DNA from: Commensalibacter oyaizuii | Lineage (GTDB): Bacteria; Pseudomonadota; Alphaproteobacteria; Acetobacterales; Acetobacteraceae | DNA length: 64,000 nt | Assembly (NCBI RefSeq): GCF_029953265.1 | Contig: NZ_JASBAO010000001.1 | Span: 1,334,501-1,398,500 of the forward strand | Direction of reading: 5' to 3' | Part shown: positions 26,830-35,448 of the stretch, piece after piece | How positions within the stretch are numbered: position 1 is the first letter of the stretch | How the letters are laid out: every line of letters begins with the position of its first letter | Program-made: the position numbers and the translations under genes | Notes under the pieces: model-generated | Database searches by the model: none | What the model saw: the letters and a program-made list of their open reading frames with translations, nothing else | What the model was told of the DNA's origin: nothing

Positions 26830-27945
26830 TTAATATTGCAGTCCTGATAATTGTAAAACATCATCACGTACCTGCGCAAGAGTATCATTTGCAATTGGAA
26901 CAACAGCCCCGTGTTGAGTAACAATCGTATCATACAACAAAGAGTAAGGGTCTAGCTTTGCCCCTATGTCCGCAGCTTGTGTACCTGGTAAATGAAATCT
27001 TAAGAAATCGGGAATGACATCTAAAAGGCTAAAAACATTTTTGAAACTATTTGCATTCCAATCGTCTAATTTCCCCTGCATAGCAGCACTGTCCGCCTTA
27101 TCACCGACAAATACGACCTGGCCATAATGGTTAAACTTGCCTTCTGATCCAGGGGTCATAGAGGTTACAAAGGGTGATTGTCCCTGAGTATCAGACGCAT
27201 ATTCACCAACAGGATCACCATAGGTAACAAGACTGATAAAATTATCCCCATTTCCTTTTGCGGTTGCTGATTCAGGAATTCCTGTTGACTCGAATGCCAT
27301 CCCTGCTAATCCAGTTTGTTGAGCTACGTAAGAAGCCTCTATACCGCCCAATGAATGACCAGTTAAAAACACATCATTGGTGGAATACCCTTGTAATTGG
27401 GCTTGATGCACAACATATTTGGTGAAATTTAAGGCATCTTTCTCTGCTACCGATACTTCTTGATTCCACACCTGAATATCGGATGCGACCTGACTGATTG
27501 TCATTAATGGGTTTATGATTAAATTATCACCCCCACCAGTACCTTGAAACGCAATGATCACTTGTTTTTGATCTGTAACCCAAACCTTAGCAGCCATTCC
27601 TGATATTTTATTTTGTATTGCCAGCTGCTTACCATCAACTAAAAAAGGTGTCATACCATCAGGATAACCATTAATAGAATATTCTGTATTCGCAGCATTT
27701 AAAAATTGTGAAACCGTTGGAGTCTTATCCAGATCCTGATCCACTGGCGCTGCAATTGAGTAATCATTTTTTAAAACAGATAAATCTGTATGGGTTGTGT
27801 TATTAATGATATTATCTGGCAATGAAGCTATAAAACTGACTGCTTGACTAATGCCTAAAAAATTGAATACTTCGTTTACATCATCAATAATAGAAGATGC
27901 TAACTTACGGCCCCAGGTCCAGAGCTTTGTTGTAAATTGACTCAT
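26830..27945 (-). CDS. lipase-like alpha/beta hydrolase
   Basis: Encodes 371 residues, start ATG preceded by a strong AAGGAG. The nucleophile elbow GHSLGG places the serine at residue 198; QVIIAFQGTGGGD upstream resembles the strand before the oxyanion hole of class 3 lipases, and TYGDPVGEY and HLPGT may carry the acid and histidine. No signal peptide is visible, and the N-terminal 110 residues match nothing I know. The cobK gene begins 18 bases downstream, so the two are probably co-transcribed although no metabolic link is obvious. Substrate is unknown; esterase or lipase activity is a family-level inference. Confidence 0.75.
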   Translation of the reverse strand: MSQFTTKLWTWGRKLASSIIDDVNEVFNFLGISQAVSFIASLPDNIINNTTHTDLSVLKNDYSIAAPVDQDLDKTPTVSQFLNAANTEYSINGYPDGMTPFLVDGKQLAIQNKISGMAAKVWVTDQKQVIIAFQGTGGGDNLIINPLMTISQVASDIQVWNQEVSVAEKDALNFTKYVVHQAQLQGYSTNDVFLTGHSLGGIEASYVAQQTGLAGMAFESTGIPESATAKGNGDNFISLVTYGDPVGEYASDTQGQSPFVTSMTPGSEGKFNHYGQVVFVGDKADSAAMQGKLDDWNANSFKNVFSLLDVIPDFLRFHLPGTQAADIGAKLDPYSLLYDTIVTQHGAVVPIANDTLAQVRDDVLQLSGLQY

Positions 27946-28137
27946 AACAACTCCTTATATTCATTACTAAAGGTAATAAATATAATTCATTTTAAATAGT
28001 CAAATATTTTATTATTAACATTTAATAAAATAATTCCTATCAAATATTAATATTGTTTATTCGTCATTTTATATCTTCAATAAAATACTAAAAATGTTAA
28101 AAATAATCCTTTTTATAAAACAAAATGACAAACACCC

Positions 28138-29340
28138 ATGACACATCCGTTTCTTAGCATTATTGGTATTGGAGAAGATGGCATAGGCTCGCTTGCTTCA
28201 GTTGCCAAAAATCGATTGCGTACTGCCTCCCTTGTCGTTGGTGGGAAACGCCATCTTGCCCATGCGAATTCGTTAATTCAAGGGGAAAAAGAAACGTGGT
28301 CAAATCCCATTACATCTTCCTTACAAAAGATTTTAGAGTATAAACCAAATCCTGTAGTGATTTTAGCCTCTGGAGACCCGTTTTGGTATGGTATTGGGCC
28401 TTTAGCTATTAAAACATTAAAACCTGCAGAATGGGAAAGCTTCCCTGCAATTTCCTCTTGTACACTGGCATGTAATCGTTTAGGATGGTATGGACAAGAT
28501 ATACAAACGGTTTCTTTATGTGGACGACCTATTGAAACATTACGCCCTGCCCTGACCCCCAATAGACGCTTATTCATTCTGTCCGCTAATGAAGAAACAC
28601 CTCATAAAGTCCATAACATTTTAAAAGAATGGAATATTTCTTATAAGCATTTTTATATCCTAGAAGCACTAGGAGGTAACGATGAACATATTATGGCTCT
28701 TTCCTCCACAGATACACTTCCTAAAGATATTCATCCATTAAATATCATTGCTTTAGAGCTGGATAATTTTTGCCCACTTCCATTTACCCACGGCCGCCAG
28801 GATCATTGGTTTGCAAATGATGGGCAATTAACCAAACAAGCCATTCGTGCCAATACAATATCTGCATTACAACCTTATCCTGGTGCTGTGTTATGGGATA
28901 TTGGAACAGGCTCTGGATCTGTTGCCATAGAATGGATGTTAACACACCCAACATGCAAAGCCATTGCCATTGAAGCTCGTGCAGATCGTGCCGATCGTGC
29001 CAAGGAAAATGCTGTTCGCCTTGGGGTGCCATCCTTACAAATTATTAAAGGGAAAGCCCCTGAAATATTGCCAGACCTGCCCCCTCCTGATGCGGTATTT
29101 ATTGGAGGGGGATTAACCTCGCCAGATCTACTAGAAACAGTTTGGAATGCTTTGCGTCCATTGGGCAGACTTGTTATCAATTCCGTAACAATTGAAGGCG
29201 ACCTTTTGTTATTCAAAGCCAAAGAAAAATGGGGGGGTGAGATCACACGTTTACATATTGAACATTATGAATCTTTGGGAAGCTATCATGGATTTAAACC
29301 TGCACGTGCTATTACTCAATATGTTGTTCAGAAGCCTTAA
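28138..29340 (+). CDS. cobL: precorrin-6Y C5,15-methyltransferase (decarboxylating) CobL
   Basis: A 400-residue fusion of two methyltransferases (CbiE and CbiT). The N-terminal tetrapyrrole methylase begins FLSIIGIGEDGIGSL and has LASGDPFWYGIG. The C-terminal Rossmann methyltransferase has LWDIGTGSGSVAIEWM from about residue 250 and GGGLTSPDLLE. Together they methylate C5 and C15 and decarboxylate the C12 acetate. It reads from a promoter region of about 190 bases, divergent from the lipase gene. No clear ribosome site. Two-domain architecture and length are normal. Confidence 0.95.
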   Translation: MTHPFLSIIGIGEDGIGSLASVAKNRLRTASLVVGGKRHLAHANSLIQGEKETWSNPITSSLQKILEYKPNPVVILASGDPFWYGIGPLAIKTLKPAEWESFPAISSCTLACNRLGWYGQDIQTVSLCGRPIETLRPALTPNRRLFILSANEETPHKVHNILKEWNISYKHFYILEALGGNDEHIMALSSTDTLPKDIHPLNIIALELDNFCPLPFTHGRQDHWFANDGQLTKQAIRANTISALQPYPGAVLWDIGTGSGSVAIEWMLTHPTCKAIAIEARADRADRAKENAVRLGVPSLQIIKGKAPEILPDLPPPDAVFIGGGLTSPDLLETVWNALRPLGRLVINSVTIEGDLLLFKAKEKWGGEITRLHIEHYESLGSYHGFKPARAITQYVVQKP

Positions 29341-29354
29341 TAAAGTATAAAAAT

Positions 29355-29940
29355 ATGATGTCGATACAATGTTATTTAAACAAGTCAAAACAAATCATTG
29401 GATTGTTATCTGCCATAACTCTTTTTGCTATTCAACCAAGCAAAGCATACAATATTACTAGCAAAGATGGTAATTTGCTTAGTTCATCCGTAAGCTGCCC
29501 TGATAATCCACAATGTATTTATTCGAAAAAAGAAACACTATAGTTAGTATAGTTAGATATCAGTATTAAAAATAACACCAATCAAGATTTAAAAATTCCT
29601 CTAGAGGCCATGACGCATCTAACAACCTCTTTCTATTTCAAAAAACCCTCATAACGGTAACCATATAAACATATCCGATCCTTCATGAAGGTCATCCCTC
29701 GTATTATTCAAAGAATTAACATTACTGCCTGCTTGTGGATCAATTATTATCTCAACTATATATGTAACCCCAGATGATAAAGAGATACAAAATGCGCCTA
29801 CTAATCACATCATTTTTTTTGCAAAAACGATAACAGCTGCTTATATTTACAATTCAAGGAAACCAGTTAGTTCCTATAGAAAAAATAAATCCAGATTCCA
29901 ACAATTTACATTAGAAACAGAACAAACTATTATGAAGAAG
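29355..29940 (+). pseudogene. decayed gene for a small secreted protein
   Basis: An ATG at 29355 opens a signal peptide (IIGLLSAITLFAIQPSKAYN) and runs to two closely spaced in-frame TAG codons at 29542 and 29551, created inside a direct duplication of TATAGTTAG. The same frame then continues with protein-like sequence (DISIKNNTNQDLKIPLEAMT) to 29657. Further protein-like pieces appear in other frames, such as ACGSIIISTIYVTPDD and GNQLVPIEKINPDSNN, ending TLETEQTIMKK just before 29940. This pattern of stops and frame changes fits a relic of about 190 residues. I do not recognise the family. It sits between cobL and cobE. Confidence 0.55.
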
Positions 29941-29966
29941 TAAGCATATTTTTAAAATTTATAAAG

Positions 29967-30386
29967 ATGCAACCCATTATTTGTGACAATCGCATAAAAT
30001 CTTTTCCCCCCTTACAATCAGCAATTATTGGTATGGGGTTTTCAAAGAAAGCATCTGCTATTGAATTATTTCAAACCTTAAATAAATTCTTGCAAGAACA
30101 TCAATATCAAGCAACGGATATTGCTTTACCTGCATTTAAACAAAATGATCTGAATATTCACGAGTTAAAAAAATTAACATCGACACCTATTTATCTAATT
30201 TCCACAAAAATACTGATTGATTTACAGCCTAAATGCAGCCATTTTTCAGAAGCTTCTTATCGTCACACTGGCCTTGGAGCTGTGGCAGAGGCTTGTGTCT
30301 TGGCACTTATGAATAAAAATGATCGTTTACTGATCCCTAAAATCATTTATAACAAATTTACCATTTCCGTTGCTGTAAAAGGTTAA
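29967..30386 (+). CDS. cobE: cobalamin biosynthesis protein CobE (CbiG C-terminal domain)
   Basis: A 139-residue protein of the CobE/GbiG C-terminal family: IIGMGFSKKASAIEL near the N-terminus and the signature TGLGAVAEACVLAL near the C-terminus. It is needed for the aerobic pathway, but its exact step is not established. The central SxKxIDLQP region is also typical. It precedes cobM by eight bases. No strong ribosome site. Slightly short of some family members because the N-terminal CbiG domains are absent, as expected for CobE. Confidence 0.88.
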   Translation: MQPIICDNRIKSFPPLQSAIIGMGFSKKASAIELFQTLNKFLQEHQYQATDIALPAFKQNDLNIHELKKLTSTPIYLISTKILIDLQPKCSHFSEASYRHTGLGAVAEACVLALMNKNDRLLIPKIIYNKFTISVAVKG

Positions 30387-30394
30387 AAATTTCT

Positions 30395-31150
30395 ATGACT
30401 GTTCATTTTATTGGTGCAGGCCCTGGGGCTGCAGACCTATTAACCCTTAGAGGGTATAAAATCCTGTCTGAATGCAAAATCTGCTTATACGCCGGATCAA
30501 TTATTCCCAAGGAAATGTTATCTTTTTGTCCTGCAAATGCCACATTAATTGATACTGCGGCACTGGACCTTGATCAAATCGAGGCAGAATATATTAAAGC
30601 CCACCAAGCAGGTTTGGATATAGCACGTCTGCATTCTGGTGATTTATCCTTATATAGTGCAGTTGCTGAACAAATCCGTCGTTTGAAAAAAAATCGTATC
30701 CCTTATACCTTGACCCCTGGTGTCCCTGCTTTTTCTGCAGCAGCATCCATCATCGAAAAAGAATTAACCATACCCGAGGTTGCGCAATCTATTGTTTTAA
30801 CCCGTATTTCTGGGCGTGCCTCCACAATGCCGGAAAAAGAAAAACTGGAAACCTACGCACAAACAGGGACCACGTTAATTTTACATTTGGCCATTCATCG
30901 TCTTGATGAAATTGTCGAACGATTAGTGCCCTATTATGGCAAAACGTGCCCTATTGTCGTTGCTGCGCGCGTTACTTGGCCCAACGAACATATTTTACAA
31001 GGGACATTGGAAACCATTATCCAACAATTACAACGAAATCCCATTGAGCGCACCGCCTTGATTATGGTTGGCCCTGCATTATCTAACGAGCATTCACAAG
31101 AAAGTGCCTTGTACCGCCCCAACTATCATCGCCGTTTTAAGGAATACTAA
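30395..31150 (+). CDS. cobM: precorrin-4 C11-methyltransferase CobM
   Basis: A 251-residue SAM-dependent enzyme that methylates C11. Motifs: VHFIGAGPGAADLLTLRG, CLYAGSIIPKEML, ARLHSGDLSLYSA, TPGVPAFSAAAS and LTRISGRASTMPE. It follows cobE by eight bases, and both are co-directional with cobL upstream. Start position agrees with the family. No anomalies in length or residues. Confidence 0.96.
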   Translation: MTVHFIGAGPGAADLLTLRGYKILSECKICLYAGSIIPKEMLSFCPANATLIDTAALDLDQIEAEYIKAHQAGLDIARLHSGDLSLYSAVAEQIRRLKKNRIPYTLTPGVPAFSAAASIIEKELTIPEVAQSIVLTRISGRASTMPEKEKLETYAQTGTTLILHLAIHRLDEIVERLVPYYGKTCPIVVAARVTWPNEHILQGTLETIIQQLQRNPIERTALIMVGPALSNEHSQESALYRPNYHRRFKEY

Positions 31151-31164
31151 TATAAAAGGACATT

Positions 31165-31269
31165 ATGAGTTATGCCGATCGATTTTATATTTTTTACATA
31201 GAACCTAACGTAAATATAACACTTCAAATTGACTACGAAGCCACACTATTTACAATGACAAGGCTGTAA
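31165..31269 (+). CDS. possible 34-codon open frame after cobM
   Basis: An AAAAGGA site with five-base spacing precedes an ATG that opens MSYADRFYIFYIEPN and ends at a TAA after 34 codons. The good ribosome site and co-directional position 14 bases after cobM are the only support. It could be the stump of a lost gene. Function unknown. Confidence 0.2.
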   Translation: MSYADRFYIFYIEPNVNITLQIDYEATLFTMTRL

Positions 31270-31287
31270 ATCACATACAACCTTGTC
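31257..31287. terminator. possible hairpin between cobM and the Hint gene
   Basis: GACAAGG (31257-31263) and CCTTGTC (31281-31287) form a seven-pair stem with a 17-base loop between convergent transcription units. No T-run follows, so terminator function is doubtful. Confidence 0.3.
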
Positions 31288-31301
31288 ACTATTACCAATA
31301 T

Positions 31302-33995
31302 TTACGAAACTTTTTTAAATAGAAAATCGTAATTTACTGTTTCTTTGAAATATTTAGGTAAAGTTGAAACAACCTGAATGCGTAATGTATACGTATCTTC
31401 CGTCATCAAATCTAAGTCAAGAGGCAAATATGCACATCCTTTTGTCCATCGATATTGGATGCCTTGGCCTTCCAAACCGTACCAACCAACCACATTATTG
31501 TTCGCCAAATGATAATCAATTGATACTTCGCGACCACTTGAAGAAATTAGTTGAACAGACCCTACTGCAACGCCTAGTTTTCGGCGATCATCAACAAAGC
31601 TGCCAAATATTTCCTCTGGTTTAGAGACATACGACATAATACTGACGAATTCTGTAGGCCTGTTCAAAGAGAAACTGTAAACCTGATCCTGAATATCGAT
31701 AGGATTCACAATCTGCCCATCATCCAAACAAAGATATAGGTTTGGCATATCGTTCTCTTCTAGGTTTTTTTCAATACATTTTGAAAAACCTAAATCGACT
31801 GCACGTTGGTGAAAACGTTTCCAAATAGGTTCAACAAACGAAGCATCAGTGCAAAGCTCTGCTACGGCTTCAGATTGCCATTTATCTGCTTGATAAACTG
31901 ACGAAACGTTTTCACAACCTTCAAACGTATATCGATTTCCTGTATCAAGATAGCTTTCAACAGGGACATTTTCCGCAAATATAATTTGATGCTTTGCACA
32001 TTCCACATGCCAAACGGTATAGGATTGCATTTCAAAATCATAAGTTATACTTGTACCATTCACCAACATACGTGCAGGAACAAGTTTATCATCAACGTAT
32101 AAACAATGTTCTGCTGTCACCCTCAAATCTCTGCAAGGTATATTGTCTGCAAGAGCGTCTTTCTTTATTAAAACCAAATGATCTTCTTTTTTACTGAACT
32201 GATTTAATCGTTTGAATTTATGTCCAACCCATGTAACAGCTCGTGCACCATCCTTGGTTTTTATCATATCCCCTCTTTGGAGAGTCTCGATTGGTTTAAC
32301 CCCATCAATTGTTTGGATCAACGTTCCTTCATTAAAGCAAACCAGGATTTCATAAGAAACAACATTACCTGATCCATCTGTAATTGGGATATAATATAAC
32401 TGCCCATGTACGTCCATTTTCAAATTAAGGACTGCTGTTTCACCTGCATCATTAATGAAATTTATTTTTACATAGGCGTTGCTATTAGCGGCTGAGCCTT
32501 CAGGACTTTGATTGAAAAATTGAACTGTATCAATTTGAAATCCATTTAAATTTTCCAATAAAATATTGCCATGATCAGCATCAAACCCCTGAATAGCAAG
32601 AAGATAGGTTAATTCTTTACCTGCTGTTAATTGTAGGTTTCCGATAGTCAGCCTTGTATCCTTATCCCCGTTGGAAAAATTAACCGTTGAATTATAAATA
32701 CCTCCTACCGCATTATAAAAATTAGGATCATTATTGACAACGGTTTTTGTATTTGGATCTTTATAATAAACTGTTGCAGCACCTGGGAAATAAGATCCCG
32801 ACTTGTTTACTGTTGCCAACAATACGTCTTTGTCAATAGTCAGTGAAGAACCTTTGCCTAAGTTAAAAGTCGTGCTATTTATTGATGACGTTGCTCCAAT
32901 AAGATTGAATGTTGATCCATCCCCCACTTGAACAGTTGTCTTATTAAGACTGTTTTGGTTAAGTGAACCAGAAAAATTAACAGTGCTATTAATCCCCGTA
33001 TCCCATGTGGGAATGGTGAAATTAAACCCTGCTTCGACATTAATCGTCACGTTAGATGTGCCAGCATCAACATAAAACTGATTATTACTTCCCCATTGAC
33101 TAGTAGCATTTGTACCGCCTACTAGAGACTGAACTGATTTTTTACCCTCGAAAGTTCCGTAGACAGGGCTATTCATCGAAGAAAGATGATTGTTTTGAAA
33201 ATTAATTGTACTATTAGAAGCTACATAAATCTTATTTTGGTCAGAAACAGTATAAGATTGACCAAAAGTTAACGTACTATTCTCTGACAAAAAGAATACA
33301 TTATTCGTATAAACAGGTATACCAACAAAGGTCTTGCCTAATCCAGGGAGATCGGTGCCAAGGCTTAAATTAACGTTGGTATTATTACCTAATGTTAATA
33401 TATTTCCAGAAAAATCATAAGCATTGATACTTCCCGAACCTTTGTCCGTATAGTAACTTGTATCTAAAACGAATTTAAATTCTGAATTATTGCCAAGGTC
33501 AACCCTATTGTTGGTAAAGCCGGCTCGAATTTGCCCATAAGAAGTACTGTTTATTCCACCATAATAATTGGTTATCTGAAACGTCGAACCATCATGCAAA
33601 TCAAAACCATTTTGGTTAATTGTTAAGAATTTTCCAAAAACTAAGTGAACAGGTTTATTTGTAAAACTGAATGAATTATTTACTATATTTTGGGGGGTAG
33701 CTGATTGTACGCTCTGAGCACTGTTCCCCCATCCCGTAAAACTCAATTTTATTGGGTCGGTAGCGTCATCATCGTACATGAATATTGTGTCTTGAATGCT
33801 TTGCACAGCTCCAGACTGACTGGAAACCAGATTATAATTTGTATTTTCTGATAACAAAACTTCAGGAAGCGTAGGCAAATTTGACGCTGGTGCAATCACG
33901 CCTGCAATCGCAGTATCCGTGTCGAATACACTTTCATCAACAGGAAAATCGGCGTCTCCAGTATTTATAATCAATTTGTTTATTTCTTCAGCCAT
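31302..33995 (-). CDS. large beta-repeat protein with Hint (autoprocessing) domain
   Basis: Encodes 897 residues. The start at 33995 (MAEEINKL) follows an AGG and is preferred over an ATG 18 codons upstream. About residues 60-500 are Asn/Ser/Thr/Gly-rich with recurrent NNT(x)NLSLG, NSTINFQNN and STVNFS phrases, predicting a beta-helix. A Hint_2-type domain begins at Cys553 (CFNEGTLIQTIDG) with VKPIETLQRGD and the later RVTAEHCLYVDD block. A C-terminal beta domain of about 200 residues follows. Hint domains cleave or rearrange peptide bonds at the N-terminal Cys. No classical signal peptide is seen, so export would need another route. Such proteins are common in Acetobacteraceae; function is unproven. 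Confidence 0.8.
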   Translation of the reverse strand: MAEEINKLIINTGDADFPVDESVFDTDTAIAGVIAPASNLPTLPEVLLSENTNYNLVSSQSGAVQSIQDTIFMYDDDATDPIKLSFTGWGNSAQSVQSATPQNIVNNSFSFTNKPVHLVFGKFLTINQNGFDLHDGSTFQITNYYGGINSTSYGQIRAGFTNNRVDLGNNSEFKFVLDTSYYTDKGSGSINAYDFSGNILTLGNNTNVNLSLGTDLPGLGKTFVGIPVYTNNVFFLSENSTLTFGQSYTVSDQNKIYVASNSTINFQNNHLSSMNSPVYGTFEGKKSVQSLVGGTNATSQWGSNNQFYVDAGTSNVTINVEAGFNFTIPTWDTGINSTVNFSGSLNQNSLNKTTVQVGDGSTFNLIGATSSINSTTFNLGKGSSLTIDKDVLLATVNKSGSYFPGAATVYYKDPNTKTVVNNDPNFYNAVGGIYNSTVNFSNGDKDTRLTIGNLQLTAGKELTYLLAIQGFDADHGNILLENLNGFQIDTVQFFNQSPEGSAANSNAYVKINFINDAGETAVLNLKMDVHGQLYYIPITDGSGNVVSYEILVCFNEGTLIQTIDGVKPIETLQRGDMIKTKDGARAVTWVGHKFKRLNQFSKKEDHLVLIKKDALADNIPCRDLRVTAEHCLYVDDKLVPARMLVNGTSITYDFEMQSYTVWHVECAKHQIIFAENVPVESYLDTGNRYTFEGCENVSSVYQADKWQSEAVAELCTDASFVEPIWKRFHQRAVDLGFSKCIEKNLEENDMPNLYLCLDDGQIVNPIDIQDQVYSFSLNRPTEFVSIMSYVSKPEEIFGSFVDDRRKLGVAVGSVQLISSSGREVSIDYHLANNNVVGWYGLEGQGIQYRWTKGCAYLPLDLDLMTEDTYTLRIQVVSTLPKYFKETVNYDFLFKKVS

Positions 33996-34353
33996 ATTTT
34001 TAAAACCTAGACTATTAACTTTATTAATAATATTAAAACACCAAAACAATTTGAATTGTTAATAATAACCAACAATTCATTACAAAATCGAAATATATTT
34101 TAAGTAATTATTAATAATTTATTTAGGTATAAAAATATTAATTTTATCTTTTAGTCAATAGTTATGTTTTTTTAAAAATTATACTTTTATTAATTTATCT
34201 TTATAGATTTATTAACTATGAGACCTGGCAACAATGGATTTAATCTGAACGTGCGTACAAAATAAGTAACCGCTTGAAACAAATTAACTTAACCGTTATC
34301 AATAAAACATTATTCAAATATGTAAGTTGTATTATAAGTAAAACTTATAGATA
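33996..34353. other. intergenic region upstream of the Hint gene
   Basis: 358 bases, extremely AT-rich, between the Hint gene start and the end of cbiD on the same strand. It should hold the Hint gene promoter. No terminator hairpin with T-run, RNA gene or supported small frame was seen. Confidence 0.5.
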
Positions 34354-35424
34354 TTACGCACGTCCGTGGCATACACCATTGCGATCAAAAAGCAGTATAT
34401 CCAACTGCATATTCACAGGGAAAAGAGCTTCTTTTACCTGTTCAAGTGCTTTTTGAGCAATAAAATCTGCAAGTTTAATTTTATGCTGACACAGCGAAAA
34501 AACTTGAGCTGTTGTATTAACATTAATAATCTTTTCAACTAAATCATCGCTGCCCCCAAGTTGCTTAACCCACTGTGACAACAAAACAAAATCAACAGAA
34601 GATCGTTTTGAATGTAAATCAAAATGCCCTTGCGCTAGTTTAGTCATCTTTGCCACCCCACCAGCCAAAGTTAAACGCCGAACAGGATGTGTTTTTAGGT
34701 ATTTTAATACCCCGCCGATAAAATCACCCATTTCAATAAAAGCACTTTCTGGCAATGGATATAACTGCCGAGCCGCAGTTTCAGATACATTTCCCGTGGA
34801 GGCGACCAAATGATCGATTCCCGCAGCACGGGCAACATCTATCCCACGATGAATGCTGGCAATCCATGCCGCACAAGAAAATGGTACAACGATCCCAGTC
34901 GTCCCTAAAATAGATAATCCTCCTATGATCCCAAGCCTTGGATTCATCGTTTTTTGTGCTAATTGCTGCCCATTGGGAACGCTAATCATAACTTCGATAT
35001 CTGGATTGGGAATGACTTCTGATAATGCTCGAATAATCATCTGTCTGGGCACAGGATTAATTGCAGGTTCACCAACAGGCAAAGGTAATCCAGCTTTTGT
35101 TACCACCCCTACCCCAGGACCTGCTTTAAAGACCACCCCTGACCCCGTTGTAATTTTGGTGATTTTCACAGTAATTTCAGCATTGTGAGTTACGTCAGGG
35201 TCATCCCCTGCGTCTTTAATCACAGAGGCAATAGCACAATTTTTATTAATAATTTCTTGCCTTTGAATTTGGAAGATAACTTTTTTACCCTGTGGCAAGG
35301 TAATCTCTACCCAATTTGTAAAAAAACCATTATGTAATGCTATATATGCAGCTTTCGCCGCAGCAGCTGCACAAGCACCCGTTGTCCATCCATAACGCAA
35401 TCTTTTACTATCTTGTACCACCAT
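34354..35424 (-). CDS. cbiD: C1-methyltransferase CbiD (precorrin-5 step)
   Basis: A 356-residue methyltransferase of the CbiD family, which methylates C1 with loss of acetaldehyde in the anaerobic pathway. The N-terminal RYGWTTGACAAAAAKAA and central SVIKDAGDDPDVTHNAEI, GPGVGVVTKAGLPLPVGEPAINPVPR and LGTTGIVVPFS are diagnostic. An AAAGGA site precedes the ATG. In the textbook aerobic pathway this step belongs to CobF, which I do not find; CbiD is therefore likely to substitute within an otherwise aerobic gene set. Divergent from cobB with 24 bases between start codons. Confidence 0.94.
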   Translation of the reverse strand: MVVQDSKRLRYGWTTGACAAAAAKAAYIALHNGFFTNWVEITLPQGKKVIFQIQRQEIINKNCAIASVIKDAGDDPDVTHNAEITVKITKITTGSGVVFKAGPGVGVVTKAGLPLPVGEPAINPVPRQMIIRALSEVIPNPDIEVMISVPNGQQLAQKTMNPRLGIIGGLSILGTTGIVVPFSCAAWIASIHRGIDVARAAGIDHLVASTGNVSETAARQLYPLPESAFIEMGDFIGGVLKYLKTHPVRRLTLAGGVAKMTKLAQGHFDLHSKRSSVDFVLLSQWVKQLGGSDDLVEKIINVNTTAQVFSLCQHKIKLADFIAQKALEQVKEALFPVNMQLDILLFDRNGVCHGRA

Positions 35425-35448
35425 TTAGGATCCTTTCACTATCAAACT

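Noticed and set aside
35413-35448. cobB starting at TTG 35413
   Set aside because: The extra residues overlap cbiD and do not resemble the family N-terminus, which begins near the ATG at 35449.
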